Origin: Acetobacter orientalis
GTDB lineage: Bacteria > Pseudomonadota > Alphaproteobacteria > Acetobacterales > Acetobacteraceae
Reading direction: 5' to 3'
Assembly (NCBI RefSeq): GCF_000963965.1
Contig: NZ_BAMX01000024.1
Coordinates: 62,001 to 126,000 of the forward strand
Length of the DNA: 64,000 nt
Position numbers and translations under genes: made by a program. Positions within the stretch are counted from its first letter, which is position 1. Every line of letters starts with the position of its first letter. Under the pieces are notes generated by a model. It worked only from the letters and a program-made list of their open reading frames with translations, had not been told where the DNA came from and ran no database searches. Shown in pieces: positions 1 to 10,979 of the stretch.

Positions 1-444
1 CTTAAGGGTATGGGGCAGATTGTCTCTTGGTCTGTGCGTGATGAAACACTGCACTGCCTGTCTATTATTCGCCTTTTCCGGGTGTTTGTGCACGAAAACC
101 CTGAAATTTGGACGGACAGACTGCAACAGGAACTGCGCGAAATTTGCGCAACCATTGTTGAGCATGAAGAAGCATTTATTGATCTGGCGTTTGAAATGGG
201 GCCGGTTGAAGGCTTGGATGCGCAGCAGGTTAAAAGCTACATTCACTTCATTGCTGACCGCCGCCTGATTCAGCTTGGGTTGGAGCCGCTTTATAACACG
301 ACAAACAACCCTCTGCCTTGGCTGGACGATATGCTGAACGCAGTGGAACACACGAACTTCTTTGAAAACCGTGCGACCGAATATAGCCGTGCGTCTACCT
401 CTGGCACATGGGAAGAAGCGTTTGAGGCTTCCGTGTTCGAGTAA
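1..444 (+). CDS. nrdB: Ribonucleoside-diphosphate reductase beta subunit, C-terminal part (5' truncated by window)
   Basis: The reading frame is open from base 1 and enters from outside the window; only about 147 C-terminal residues are present. They match the helical R2 fold of class I ribonucleotide reductase: a late metal-ligand region (VEHEEAFIDLAFEMG), the FIADRRLIQLGL helix, then NPLPWLD and NFFENRATEYSRA. The C-terminal tail ends FEASVFE, the flexible tail that docks into the NrdA subunit. Together with NrdA it reduces ribonucleoside diphosphates to deoxyribonucleotides in the cytoplasm. The family match is clear, but the start and the early iron ligands cannot be checked. A strong terminator follows the stop. 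Confidence 0.93.
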   Translation, partial: LKGMGQIVSWSVRDETLHCLSIIRLFRVFVHENPEIWTDRLQQELREICATIVEHEEAFIDLAFEMGPVEGLDAQQVKSYIHFIADRRLIQLGLEPLYNTTNNPLPWLDDMLNAVEHTNFFENRATEYSRASTSGTWEEAFEASVFE

Positions 445-467
445 GACCGTCCTTCGGTTGAATCCTT

Positions 468-501
468 AAAAAAGGCTACCTGTTAAAGGGTGGCCTTTTT
501 T
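468..501 (+). terminator. Rho-independent terminator after nrdB
   Basis: A 13-bp stem (AAAAAAGGCTACC paired with GGTGGCCTTTTTT, one G-T pair) with a short AT-rich loop ends in a T run, 24 bases after the nrdB stop. The A-rich 5' side means it could also work leftwards. Confidence 0.85.
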
Positions 502-604
502 ATTGGGGCGTGGGCGTAACGGTGGGAGAGTGCGGTTAACTCTGGCGAGTTAAAGAGTTGTTTTTAAAGAGTATGGCTTGCGTAAAGGGTCGCTCTGGTG
601 TGAG

Positions 605-632
605 GCCAGAGCCAGAGCCAGAGCCAGAGCCA
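605..632. repeat. Hexanucleotide tandem array (GCCAGA)4 plus GCCA
   Basis: Four perfect GCCAGA units followed by a partial unit, in the 403-base gap between the convergent nrdB and methyltransferase genes. No open frame of interest runs through it. A second array of a different hexamer lies about 180 bases downstream. The function is unknown. Confidence 0.9.
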
Positions 633-1651
<1,019 letters not shown>

Positions 1652-1766
1652 GCCCGGCCTTGACCAAAATTGTCTGGTTGTCTTGAAGGTGTTGATGCTT
1701 GACCGTTTTTCTGGTGCCCCGCATATGAAGGGACGTCAACTCATCCCATGGCTGGGGGAATAGCGT

Positions 1767-2837
1767 TTGGGTGTTGCAGTGAGAGTGCCGGAGACCGGTA
1801 CGGCCACAAGCCAGGATGGAACTAGTGTTTCTGTGAGTAAGCCAGGAGAAGCGGGCTTAAAAGCCTTGGCCGATTATCTCGCGCAGGATATGCGCGCCTG
1901 TAATCAGGTTATTATTGACCGTATGCAAAGCCCTGTTGCGCTTATTCCGCAACTGGCGGCGCATCTTGTTGCGGCAGGGGGCAAACGCCTGCGGCCGTTG
2001 CTTACGCTGGCATCTGCCCGGCTATGCGGTTACGACAACCAAGATGGTAAGCTGCGGCATGTTGAAATTGCCGCCTGTGTTGAGTTCATTCACACAGCCA
2101 CTTTGTTACATGATGACGTGGTGGACGAAAGCCAGCTACGCCGTGGGCTTGCGAGTGCTAACGCCATATTTGGCAACAAGGCGTCTGTACTGGTGGGCGA
2201 CTTTTTGTTTGCACGTGCCTTCCAGATTTTAACAGCTGATGCCTCTCTTGATGTGATGGCCATTCTCTCTGCTGCTTCAGCCACATTGGCTGAAGGGGAA
2301 GTGATGCAGATGACCACGCAAAACGACCTTTCCACCTCGGTTGAGCAGTATTTGCAGGTTATTTACGGCAAGACTGCGGCGCTGTTTGCTGCAGCCTGCG
2401 AATCTGGCGCGGTCATTGGCGAAACAGCCCCTGAAAAGCGTGAGGCCCTGCGCGTTTATGGCGCAAACCTTGGTATGGCTTTTCAGTTAGTGGATGACGC
2501 ATTGGATTATGCGGCAGACCAAGCTGTGCTGGGCAAAGAGGTTGGTGATGACTTTAGGGAGGGAAAAGTAACCCTACCTATTTTGGCTGCTTACGAAGCC
2601 GGAAGTGAAGAAGACCGTATTTTCTGGCGGCGTGTGATTGAAGAGTCTGAGCAAACGCCAGAAGACCTTGATACCGCCCTGCGCTTAATTGAACAGACCA
2701 ACGCCATTGCTGTAACGCTGGCTAAAGCAGAAGAGTATGCTGCTAAAGCACGTGAGGCTTTGAGCTTGTTTGACGACTGCGACATTAAGGCTTTGCTGGT
2801 TGAAACGGCAAGTTACTCAGCTAGTCGTGCAAGTTAA
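1767..2837 (+). CDS. Long-chain polyprenyl diphosphate synthase (octa/decaprenyl type)
   Basis: A 356-residue trans-prenyltransferase that elongates farnesyl diphosphate with isopentenyl diphosphate to make the quinone side chain. The first aspartate-rich motif is LLHDDVVDESQLRRG (about residues 111-125) and the second is LVDDALDYAAD. GGKRLRP near residue 72 is the usual substrate-binding element and GKEVGDDFREGK a conserved late motif. The TTG start at 1767 is the longest option; in-frame GTG codons at 1779 and 1785 are alternatives, so the first 20 residues are uncertain. Chain length (ubiquinone-9 or -10) cannot be read from the sequence. A strong terminator follows. Confidence 0.9.
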   Translation: MGVAVRVPETGTATSQDGTSVSVSKPGEAGLKALADYLAQDMRACNQVIIDRMQSPVALIPQLAAHLVAAGGKRLRPLLTLASARLCGYDNQDGKLRHVEIAACVEFIHTATLLHDDVVDESQLRRGLASANAIFGNKASVLVGDFLFARAFQILTADASLDVMAILSAASATLAEGEVMQMTTQNDLSTSVEQYLQVIYGKTAALFAAACESGAVIGETAPEKREALRVYGANLGMAFQLVDDALDYAADQAVLGKEVGDDFREGKVTLPILAAYEAGSEEDRIFWRRVIEESEQTPEDLDTALRLIEQTNAIAVTLAKAEEYAAKAREALSLFDDCDIKALLVETASYSASRAS

Positions 2838-2860
2838 GCCAACAGGTACATAACGTTAAG

Positions 2861-2897
2861 AAAAAGCCAGTCTGATATGTTTCAGGCTGGTTTTTTT
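2861..2897 (+). terminator. Rho-independent terminator after polyprenyl synthase gene
   Basis: The stem AAAAAGCCAGTCTG pairs (one G-T pair) with CAGGCTGGTTTTT and runs into seven Ts, 23 bases past the stop codon. Confidence 0.87.
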
Positions 2898-2916
2898 GTT
2901 GGTGGGTAGGCATTTC

Positions 2917-2959
<43 letters not shown>

Positions 2960-3206
2960 AGGTTGAGGCTTTGCTGCGGGGGCAGAATGGCTGCGTTTGT
3001 ACCCGTAATGATGAGAGTGTAATTTTTAACGGCATAGGCCACTTTACCGACACGTTAGTGCTTTGTTTGAGCAAAGAGAAAGCGTGTGTATTTTCAGGCG
3101 CGTGCAATGGCGGGCTAACCAGCTTTAGCGGCTTTTGAATCTGGCTTTCAATCGTTTGGTTTTGCTCACGACTGGTGGCGGTTTGTCTAGCGAAACCAGA
3201 ATATTT
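2960..3206. other. Intergenic remainder before murI, nothing recognised
   Basis: About 250 bases between the CTCAGG array and the end of murI. A short open frame crosses it, but it has no ribosome-binding site and a composition dominated by the array. I see no RNA gene or clear terminator for murI here. Confidence 0.5.
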
Positions 3207-4070
3207 CTAAGCTGAAGAAACAGGCGCTTGTGATGGGGTGTTTTGCCAGAGTGTGAGGTCACTAAAGCCAAAAAGCGGTAAGCGCTGGCGTAGGGCCGCG
3301 GCGTTGGGTGGGGTGGCGGTAAAGAATGCTTGTTGGGCTGTGTGTGTGGCTACTGGTGGCAGGCATGTTGGGCAACTTTGCAACACGGTAAGCGTGTGGC
3401 GTGCAACAGCCGGTGCGGGGTCTAGCCATGTGATATGGGGCGGGGCAAGGGCTTTAAGCCGCTCCAGCACAAAGGTATAATGTGTGCAGCCAAGGCCTAC
3501 TGTATCTAGTTTGTGGCTTGTATCGCGGTCGAATAGGCCGGAAATTTCGTGTGCGAGTGTGCTGTCTGGTACATCTTCACCCCGAAAAAGGCTTTCTGCG
3601 CAGGCGGCAAGGCCGGGGGCTGCGTGGGCTATGAGCGTACAGTCTGGCGCGTAAAGTGCCTGTAAATTGTTAAGATAGGGCCGCCGGATGGTCGCGCGGG
3701 TGGCGAGTAGGCCAATAACCTGTGTGCGGGTGGTGCGTGCCGCCCAGCGTATGGGGGGGACACAACCAATAAAGGGCATGTCTGACCATGCGGCCCTAAG
3801 GGCTGGCAGTGCCAGTGTGCTGGCTGTGTTGCAGGCTACAACGACAGCCTGTGGCTGTAGGGTGCGTATGGCGCCAGACAGAAGAGCTACAATACGGTCT
3901 ATTAAAAAGTCGTCTTGTTGCTCGCCGTAGGGAAAAACGGCGGTGTCGGCCAAGTAGTCTATGGCAAGGGTGGGGGCAAGGGTGCGCAAGGCCCGCACAA
4001 TACCAAGCCCGCCTATTCCGGAATCAAATGCCAGAATACGGTGCGGGGCAGGGTGTGCGGGGCTGCTCAT
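3207..4070 (-). CDS. murI: Glutamate racemase
   Basis: A 287-residue cytoplasmic enzyme making D-glutamate for peptidoglycan. Landmarks are AFDSGIGGLGIV at residues 14-25 (catalytic Asp region), YLADTAVFPYGEQ, the first catalytic Cys in VVACNTASTLALP (about residues 77-89) and the second Cys in GLGCTHYTFV. Both cysteines of the two-base mechanism are present and the length is normal. The ATG at 4070 lies 13 bases after the pyrE stop, so it is probably the second gene of a pyrE-murI operon. Confidence 0.94.
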   Translation of the reverse strand: MSSPAHPAPHRILAFDSGIGGLGIVRALRTLAPTLAIDYLADTAVFPYGEQQDDFLIDRIVALLSGAIRTLQPQAVVVACNTASTLALPALRAAWSDMPFIGCVPPIRWAARTTRTQVIGLLATRATIRRPYLNNLQALYAPDCTLIAHAAPGLAACAESLFRGEDVPDSTLAHEISGLFDRDTSHKLDTVGLGCTHYTFVLERLKALAPPHITWLDPAPAVARHTLTVLQSCPTCLPPVATHTAQQAFFTATPPNAAALRQRLPLFGFSDLTLWQNTPSQAPVSSA

Positions 4071-4083
4071 GCCAAGTGGGGGT

Positions 4084-4836
4084 TCAGCCCTGTTTAGCTT
4101 TATATGCTGCGGCTTCTTCTAAGCTGCCAACGCCGCCATGGCGGGCAGACCAAGCGCAGGGGTCTTCAAGGAAGCGACGTACTTCTGCTGCTGCGGCTTC
4201 TGAGAAATAGGGGCGGGTTGAGCAGGCTTCGAGCACGTCCCACCATGTGCACAGAGAGTGCAGGGCTACGTTCATGTCTGTCAGGGTGCGGTGCGCACCG
4301 GGGAATACACCGTAATAGAACACCACAAAAGCGTGGTTAACCAGAGCGCCAGCATCACGCAGGGCGTTGGCAAAGCGTACTTTAGAGGCACCATCGGTTG
4401 TTAGGTCTTCAACCAGCAGGGTGCGCATACCTTCGGGTACATCGCCTTCAATTTGGGCGTTGCGGCCAAAGCCTTTTGGTTTTTTGCGGACATAGGCCAT
4501 AGGCAGCAGCATGCGGTCTGCCATCCATGCGGCGAAGGGAATGCCGGCCGTTTCGCCACCGACAATGGCATCTAGGCTTTCATAGCCAACGTGGCGGCCA
4601 ATTTTTTCAACACCCAGCTCAACAATTTTTGCGCGCGCACGGGGGAAGAAGATGATGCGGCGGCAGTCGATATAAACCGGAGATTTCCAGCCAGATGTCA
4701 GGGTGTAGGGGTCTTCTGGGCGGAAATTGACAGCTTTAATTTCCAGCAGCAGGCGTGCTGTGGTCAGGGCCGCGTCATGGTCCCAATCACTGGTGTGACT
4801 TGTGTGGGGGGTGGCCAGAGTGGCGGGTGACGTCAT
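4084..4836 (-). CDS. pyrE: Orotate phosphoribosyltransferase
   Basis: A 250-residue enzyme adding the phosphoribosyl group of PRPP to orotate in UMP synthesis. The PRPP-binding loop is visible as TLLVEDLTTDGASK, the form common in alphaproteobacteria, together with YTLTSGWKSPVYIDCR near the N-terminus, VGGETAGIPFAAW and the flexible-loop lysines in YVRKKPKGFG. The frame is open upstream, but the ATG at 4836 is preferred because AAGGA sits about 9 bases before it and the extension has no family similarity. First gene of the pyrE-murI pair. Confidence 0.94.
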   Translation of the reverse strand: MTSPATLATPHTSHTSDWDHDAALTTARLLLEIKAVNFRPEDPYTLTSGWKSPVYIDCRRIIFFPRARAKIVELGVEKIGRHVGYESLDAIVGGETAGIPFAAWMADRMLLPMAYVRKKPKGFGRNAQIEGDVPEGMRTLLVEDLTTDGASKVRFANALRDAGALVNHAFVVFYYGVFPGAHRTLTDMNVALHSLCTWWDVLEACSTRPYFSEAAAAEVRRFLEDPCAWSARHGGVGSLEEAAAYKAKQG

Positions 4837-5110
4837 TAAGCACATCCTTAGACTAAAAGGGCGGTTGGAATTGGCTTTGGCATACCCTCCAGCGCCGCGA
4901 AAATCCATGCCTTCTTTTGTGTGAGCCTATAGGAAACGCAAAAAATTGGTGCGAAAAGGTATTGAAGAGGAGCCGCACAAGGCATGTATGACAAAAAAGA
5001 CACGAAAAAAAAGATGTGATGAGCCAAATACACTTTGCCGCTTGCTTAGCCTAACGAAGTGGCGTTTAATTGTTGTAAGTTGAGATTAATTATTAGTTGA
5101 GGAATGTGCT

Positions 5111-5350
5111 GTGGCTGCTGAACTAAGTCGGATCGCGCGTAAATGCGAGCGAGCTGTCATTACAGCCTATCAGGAACTGCGTGACGTTGGCACACAAGAT
5201 GTGACCGCTTTTCACGCCTGTACAACGCTGTACCGCATTCATCACCCTGAAGCCTCTTTGAATGAAGCGCGCCGCTTAGTGTCTGAATGGATTGACCACC
5301 ATGTGGTGCGTAAATCTGACGGGCCCACCAAAGGCTGTGACTGCGACTAA
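5111..5350 (+). CDS. Small conserved hypothetical protein (79 aa)
   Basis: A 79-residue, largely helical, charged protein starting at GTG, with TTGAGG 8 bases upstream; the nearby ATG at 5104 is in another frame and stops at once. It ends with GCDCD, two cysteines that could bind metal. No known domain is recognised. It is flanked by an AT-rich upstream region and a strong terminator, so it looks like an independent transcription unit, which supports it as a real gene. Function unknown. Confidence 0.65.
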   Translation: MAAELSRIARKCERAVITAYQELRDVGTQDVTAFHACTTLYRIHHPEASLNEARRLVSEWIDHHVVRKSDGPTKGCDCD

Positions 5351-5397
5351 AGCATAGCGCCTGCTTAAAATTTAAAGTTTGCTGCAAGCCAAATCTG

Positions 5398-5420
5398 GCC
5401 AAACCGGGTTTGGCTTTTTT
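5398..5420 (+). terminator. Rho-independent terminator after the 79-aa gene
   Basis: A perfect 7-bp stem, GCCAAAC/GTTTGGC, with a 3-base loop and six Ts. It ends just 18 bases before the next start codon, so the two small genes are probably separate units. Confidence 0.87.
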
Positions 5421-5438
5421 ATGTTTAGGGCACATGGC

Positions 5439-5837
5439 ATGTCGGATGCAAAACGCAACCTAAGCGGGTTATGGCATGGGCAGTTTAGCTACCCACGTAC
5501 CTTTCAGCCTGAATTTTTTACCGCAACATTGCTTGACCAAGCTGGTAGCCTGTCTGGCAGCATTACCGACAAAGTAACCGACCCAACCCATGCAACGGGC
5601 GTATTTTTGGCGCATGTGCGTGGGCAGCATGTTGGGGCTGATGTGCATTTTAGTAAGCAGTATGAGAGTGCTGCGCGGCCACACCGTGTGCGCTACACTG
5701 GCCAAGTGAATGCCGATGGTACGGAGATCAGTGGTACTTGGCAGATAGACGGTAGCTGGTCTGGCCCGTTTTTAATGGTGCGGGCGCAGCCAAGCCAAGA
5801 GGTAAGCGTGCAGCGTTACGAGACGTTGGACGTGTAA
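5439..5837 (+). CDS. Conserved hypothetical protein (132 aa), predicted beta-rich
   Basis: A 132-residue protein without a signal peptide or membrane segment. Alternating polar/hydrophobic stretches (LSGLWHGQFSYP, FTATLLDQAGSLSGSITDKV, GADVHFSKQYE, VRYTGQVNADGTEISGTWQI, GSWSGPFLMVRA) suggest an antiparallel beta-barrel or sandwich of lipocalin-like type, in which GxW motifs are common. This is inference from pattern only. The start at 5439 is chosen because MSDAKRN looks native and a TTAGGG lies upstream; ATG 5421 is possible but overlaps the terminator. It converges on gltA. Confidence 0.62.
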   Translation: MSDAKRNLSGLWHGQFSYPRTFQPEFFTATLLDQAGSLSGSITDKVTDPTHATGVFLAHVRGQHVGADVHFSKQYESAARPHRVRYTGQVNADGTEISGTWQIDGSWSGPFLMVRAQPSQEVSVQRYETLDV

Positions 5838-5870
5838 CCGTACGGCCTGATGATAAGTGCTAGTGAAGTT

Positions 5871-5901
5871 ATTGGGGAAGAATAAAGAGATCTTCCCCAA
5901 T
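5871..5901. terminator. Dyad between convergent genes, possible bidirectional terminator
   Basis: A perfect 11-bp inverted repeat (ATTGGGGAAGA/TCTTCCCCAAT) with a 9-base loop, between the 132-aa gene and the end of gltA. Neither side has a T run, so intrinsic termination is uncertain; it may act as an mRNA 3'-end stabiliser. Confidence 0.5.
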
Positions 5902-5910
5902 AAGGAGTGT

Positions 5911-7221
5911 TTAGCGTTTGTCTACCGGCACAAAGTCACGCTTAGGCGCACCCGTATAAAGCTGACGCGGGCGGCTGATACGCTGGCCGGGTTCTTCGAT
6001 CATTTCTTTCCACTGGCTGACCCAGCCTGTGGTACGGGCCACGGCAAACAGCACTGTAAACATGCTGGTAGGAATGCCCATGGCTTTGAGAATGATGCCT
6101 GAATAGAAGTCTACGTTCGGGTAGAGCTTACGCTGCACGAAGTAATCATCGTTAATGGCGATTTTTTCTAGCTCGATGGCGAGGTCAAGCAATGGGTCAT
6201 CTTTAATGCCCAGCTCTTCGAGCACTTCGTGGCAGGTTTGCTGCATGATTTTGGCGCGAGGGTCGAAGTTTTTATAAACCCGGTGGCCAAAGCCCATAAG
6301 CTTAACGCCGCTGTTTTTATCTTTAACTTTGCTGATAAAGTCTGGGATATTTTCTTTGCTGCCAATTTGAGCCAGCATTTTCAGCACGGCTTCGTTGGCA
6401 CCACCGTGGGCAGGCCCCCACAGGGCGGCAATGCCAGCGGCAATGCAAGCAAAGGGGTTAGCGCCGGTAGAGCCAGCCAGCCGCACGGTAGAGGTAGAGG
6501 CGTTTTGCTCGTGGTCGGCGTGCAAAATCAGAATACGGTTCATGGCGCGGGCCAGAACAGGGCTGATTTTGTAAGGTTCAGACACCCGAGCGAACATCAT
6601 GGACAGAAAGTTTTCTGCGTAGTTCAGGTCGTTGCGGGGGTAAATAAAGGCCTCACCCTGCGTATATTTGTAGGCCCAAGCCGCAATGGTTGGAATTTTG
6701 GCAATAAGGCGCATAGCCGCTAGGTCGCGGTGGGCTTTAACAGCAATATCGCCTGCATCGGGGTAGAAGGCAGACAGCGCGCCTACGGTACCACACAAAA
6801 TGGCCATTGGGTGTGCATCGCGCCGAAACCCGTTGAAGAAGTTACGGATTTGCTCGTGCAGCAGGGTATGGTTTCTGAGGGTGTGGGTAAATTTGTCTGA
6901 TTCTGCTTGGTCTGGCAGTTCGCCATTAAGCAGCAGGTAAATGACTTCTTCATAAGAGGCGTGCTCTGCCAGTTGGGCAATGGGGTAGCCACGGTGCAGA
7001 AGAACGCCTTTATCGCCATCGATAAAAGTAATTTTGCTGTTGCAGGATGCGGTTTCACCGTAACCGGGGTCGAAGGTGAAAACGCCCAGTTCCGCCGGTA
7101 ATTTGCGGATATCAACAACATCTTGGCCCAGAGTGCCGGAAAGAACAGGGAATTCGGCAGTCTTGCCACCGAGCGAGATGGTGGCAGTGCCCTGCGTACC
7201 TTCGTTCTGCGACGTGCTCAT
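5911..7221 (-). CDS. gltA: Type II (hexameric) citrate synthase, AarA of the acetic acid resistance locus
   Basis: A 436-residue citrate synthase condensing oxaloacetate with acetyl-CoA. Visible landmarks are [23 protein letters not shown] near the N-terminus, [20 protein letters not shown] with a catalytic His, [31 protein letters not shown] with the second His, and VDFYSGI with a catalytic Asp. ATG 7221 has AGAAGGAAG just upstream. In Acetobacter aceti this enzyme (aarA) supports acetic acid resistance. The neighbouring sixA and aarC match the known aarABC region, so this gene is inferred to feed the same variant citric acid cycle. Confidence 0.95.
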   Translation of the reverse strand: MSTSQNEGTQGTATISLGGKTAEFPVLSGTLGQDVVDIRKLPAELGVFTFDPGYGETASCNSKITFIDGDKGVLLHRGYPIAQLAEHASYEEVIYLLLNGELPDQAESDKFTHTLRNHTLLHEQIRNFFNGFRRDAHPMAILCGTVGALSAFYPDAGDIAVKAHRDLAAMRLIAKIPTIAAWAYKYTQGEAFIYPRNDLNYAENFLSMMFARVSEPYKISPVLARAMNRILILHADHEQNASTSTVRLAGSTGANPFACIAAGIAALWGPAHGGANEAVLKMLAQIGSKENIPDFISKVKDKNSGVKLMGFGHRVYKNFDPRAKIMQQTCHEVLEELGIKDDPLLDLAIELEKIAINDDYFVQRKLYPNVDFYSGIILKAMGIPTSMFTVLFAVARTTGWVSQWKEMIEEPGQRISRPRQLYTGAPKRDFVPVDKR

Positions 7222-7372
7222 AGTACTTCCTTCTGCAAATGCGACCGCAGAACCCTTGTGCGGTCTGCCTGTCTGAGTGTTGTTCCTGATCTTGTAAAAA
7301 ACGGAAAGAAGGCTGCCGATAAACCGCACGTTATCTGGAAAGAGGCGCGGCGGAAAACTGCCATTTTTGGGC

Positions 7373-7900
7373 TTAGGGTCGCGAGAATGTGTCTAATGTC
7401 AGGCTGAGAGTATCGCAGCTTTGCCAGTTGGGTTGTGGGATATTTGCGGTGCTACCCCACATTTTGAACACGGCCAGACTACCCGTTGCGAATCCTTGGT
7501 CGAGCACGGCTGCCTGTGTGTCTAGCTGGCGGGCAAGGGCCGATATACCGGGGTTATGGCCAATAAGCAGTACGGTACGCGCCTGTGGTGGGGCTTTTTG
7601 TATTTGTGCCAACAGGGCGTGGGGTGGGGCCTCGTAAATATCGGGGCAAAATAAAGGCGCACTGAGGGGGGCGTGCAAAAAAGGCAGCAAACCCTCTAAT
7701 GTTTGGCGGGTACGTACTGCGGGGCTGCAAACAACATAGTCTGGTGAAAGGCCTTGTTGGCGCAGCCATAGGCCGCACCGTTGTGCGGCGGCAAGCCCTG
7801 CTGCTGTAAGGGGGCGCGCATGATCTGCGGCCGAGCTGAAGTCTCCCATCGGGGCGGGGGCTGCCTCGGCATGTCTGAGCAGCAGGAGCTTGCGGCTCAT
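7373..7900 (-). CDS. sixA: SixA-type phosphohistidine phosphatase (histidine phosphatase superfamily)
   Basis: A 175-residue protein with the catalytic RHG-type motif [11 protein letters not shown] at residues 5-15, the second arginine in [11 protein letters not shown] and the late histidine in [13 protein letters not shown]. SixA enzymes dephosphorylate histidine on phosphotransfer proteins. In A. aceti the gene once called aarB was reassigned to sixA and linked to citric acid cycle flux. Its ATG overlaps the chorismate mutase stop as ATGA, so the two are translationally coupled. It lies 151 bases from gltA and points the same way. Confidence 0.87.
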   Translation of the reverse strand: MSRKLLLLRHAEAAPAPMGDFSSAADHARPLTAAGLAAAQRCGLWLRQQGLSPDYVVCSPAVRTRQTLEGLLPFLHAPLSAPLFCPDIYEAPPHALLAQIQKAPPQARTVLLIGHNPGISALARQLDTQAAVLDQGFATGSLAVFKMWGSTANIPQPNWQSCDTLSLTLDTFSRP

Positions 7901-8214
7901 TTTTTAGGTGTGTCCGCAGACTGGCGGGCAATGGCCTCGTGGTGGCGAATCACTTCATGAATAATGAAATTGAGAAATTTTTCTGCAAAATCAGGGTCTA
8001 GGTGTGCCTCTTCTGCCAAGGTGCGCAGGCGGGCAATCTGGCGTGTTTCACGTGCGGGGTCTGCTGGCGGCATGCCGTAACGTGCTTTTAAGGCCCCCAC
8101 CGCTTTGGTGCACCGGAAGCGTTCGGCCAGCATGGCCACAAGGGCTGCGTCAATATTATCTATGCTGCGGCGCAGCTCTTGGAGGGTTTCTGCGGGAGAG
8201 GGCTGGTCTGTCAC
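7897..8214 (-). CDS. Chorismate mutase, AroQ class
   Basis: A 105-residue all-helical AroQ-type protein converting chorismate to prephenate for phenylalanine and tyrosine. The pattern LRRSIDNIDAALVAMLAERFRCTKAVGALKARYG with the later RETRQIARLRTLAEEAHLDP and FIIHEVIRHHEAIA gives the expected active-site Arg, Lys and Glu/Gln positions. The frame is open to 8325, but GTG 8214 begins at the usual family start. The upstream signal is weak (AGAGAAAAAAGA). It couples to sixA through an ATGA overlap and follows the metallophosphoesterase gene by 68 bases. Confidence 0.86.
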   Translation of the reverse strand: MTDQPSPAETLQELRRSIDNIDAALVAMLAERFRCTKAVGALKARYGMPPADPARETRQIARLRTLAEEAHLDPDFAEKFLNFIIHEVIRHHEAIARQSADTPKK

Positions 8215-8282
8215 GGTTGTTCTTTTTTCTCTGTTACTAAAAGTCTTGGCGGCACACAGCCCGGTCGTTTGGGGCCTTGGGC

Positions 8283-9047
8283 TTAGCCTAACTCTTCCAT
8301 GAAAGTGGGCGGTAGGTCTAGCCATGCAAGGTGGCCGCCTTTGCCTGCGCCGGTATCTGTAAAAATGGCTTTACCCCCCGCCCGACCGGGAATGGTGAGT
8401 GGGCAGCCATTGGTTGAGCGTTGGTCGTGCCCGCAATAAATAGTGTAGCCGGTTGGGATATGATTAACCCAGTTTAAGCAACGCTCGGGGTAGCCATCTT
8501 TTTGTACGCGGCTGGTGGTCTCACCAAATAAGGCGCGTGAGAGCAAAAAGGTAACGCGGCCAAGGGCTGCGGGCGGGGCTTCCATAAGCATGCGCACATC
8601 AAACGCGCCGTGCACAAAAACAGTGCGGCCCAGCACGACCCATGCCGGTGCGGCATCAAGGTAGGGCAGCACACCGTGCAAAACATCTTCGTTTTCGGGC
8701 TGGTGTAGTTGGGCCAGAGTCTCTTCAAGCGGGGGGTCTGGGCGGAGTTTGCGGCCCATAAGGGCGCGACCCAGTTTGCGGTCGTGGTTGCCGATTAAAA
8801 ACAGGCCACGTTTTTGGTCGATAATTTGCATCATGGCTCGCAGCACGCCCGCGCTGTCTGGCCCGTAATCTACAAGGTCACCTAACTGGATAATGAAGCG
8901 GTCTGTGGCAATGGCGTGGCGAAAGGCTTGCAGGTCTCCATGCACGTCTCCGACCACGCGGAGTCCTTTGCGGATCGCGGCTTTCACGTTTTCGTCAAGC
9001 TCTAGGCCTCTGTCCATTGGTGTTTGTCCATCAATCCTTCCTTTCAT
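8283..9047 (-). CDS. Metallophosphoesterase (calcineurin-like)
   Basis: A protein of about 254 residues with all motifs of the calcineurin-like fold: GDVHGDLQAF (DxH), LGDLVDYGPDSAG (GDxxDxG), LIGNHDRKLG (GNHD), VFVHGAF and the late GHD in IYCGHDQR. It is close to bacterial PPP-like phosphatases and diadenosine-tetraphosphate hydrolases; the substrate cannot be assigned. The start is uncertain: ATG 9047 and ATG 9017 are both plausible, the latter with AAGGAAGG further upstream. It is transcribed leftwards, divergent from aarC. Confidence 0.83.
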   Translation of the reverse strand: MKGRIDGQTPMDRGLELDENVKAAIRKGLRVVGDVHGDLQAFRHAIATDRFIIQLGDLVDYGPDSAGVLRAMMQIIDQKRGLFLIGNHDRKLGRALMGRKLRPDPPLEETLAQLHQPENEDVLHGVLPYLDAAPAWVVLGRTVFVHGAFDVRMLMEAPPAALGRVTFLLSRALFGETTSRVQKDGYPERCLNWVNHIPTGYTIYCGHDQRSTNGCPLTIPGRAGGKAIFTDTGAGKGGHLAWLDLPPTFMEELG

Positions 9048-9256
9048 GTAGGCTTGCAGGACGCTTGCAGAAAAGAGGCTATGCGCAATTTTTTGTGTAA
9101 AAGCCGCATGCACAAGCATGTGACAGGCCAAAGCACGGTTTTTCTGCCTAGGTTACATCACACCCCGGCACCAGGTGGGGCCGGTTGGAAAAAAGCAAGT
9201 ATCAGAAGGCTGTAGCCGGAAAGGCGAGGGCGTTATAAGCCTTTTTACAGTTGGCT

Positions 9257-9277
9257 CGTTCTGCTTTTTTCAGAACG
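9257..9277. promoter_or_regulatory. Inverted repeat upstream of aarC (possible operator or leader hairpin)
   Basis: A perfect 7-bp dyad, CGTTCTG and CAGAACG, separated by seven bases (C plus six Ts), 27 bases before the aarC start. A second pair of GAAC half-sites (GAACAAGAAC) follows at once. The position suits an operator overlapping the promoter or transcription start, but no regulator is known to me for this motif. Confidence 0.45.
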
Positions 9278-9283
9278 CTATGA

Positions 9284-10822
<1,539 letters not shown>

Positions 10823-10845
10823 GGGCGCAACGCAACAGCGTTAAA

Positions 10846-10875
10846 GGGCGGTACCTGCGGGTGCCGCCTTTTTTT
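10846..10875 (+). terminator. Rho-independent terminator of aarC
   Basis: The stem GGCGGTACC/GGTGCCGCC (one mismatch or G-T pair) has a short loop and seven Ts, 25 bases after the aarC stop. Confidence 0.87.
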
Positions 10876-10926
10876 ATGGGGAAAGGCGCTGCCTCTTAGC
10901 CGCAAAAAACAGTGTTTTCAGGCCCG

Positions 10927-10951
10927 AAGGCTGACGTTTTGCGACAGCCTT
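10927..10951. terminator. Second hairpin between aarC and the convergent gene
   Basis: Ten-base arms AAGGCTGACG and CGACAGCCTT pair with one mismatch around a 5-base loop, followed by TT. It probably ends transcripts of the leftward smc operon or backs up the aarC terminator; there is no long T run on either strand. Confidence 0.5.
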
Positions 10952-10979
10952 TTAAGCTGTAGGGGCTTGAGGCTGTTTA

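Noticed and set aside
4837-5110. tRNA or small RNA gene in the AT-rich gap upstream of pyrE
   Set aside because: No cloverleaf arms or T-loop sequence could be found; it most likely holds only promoters.
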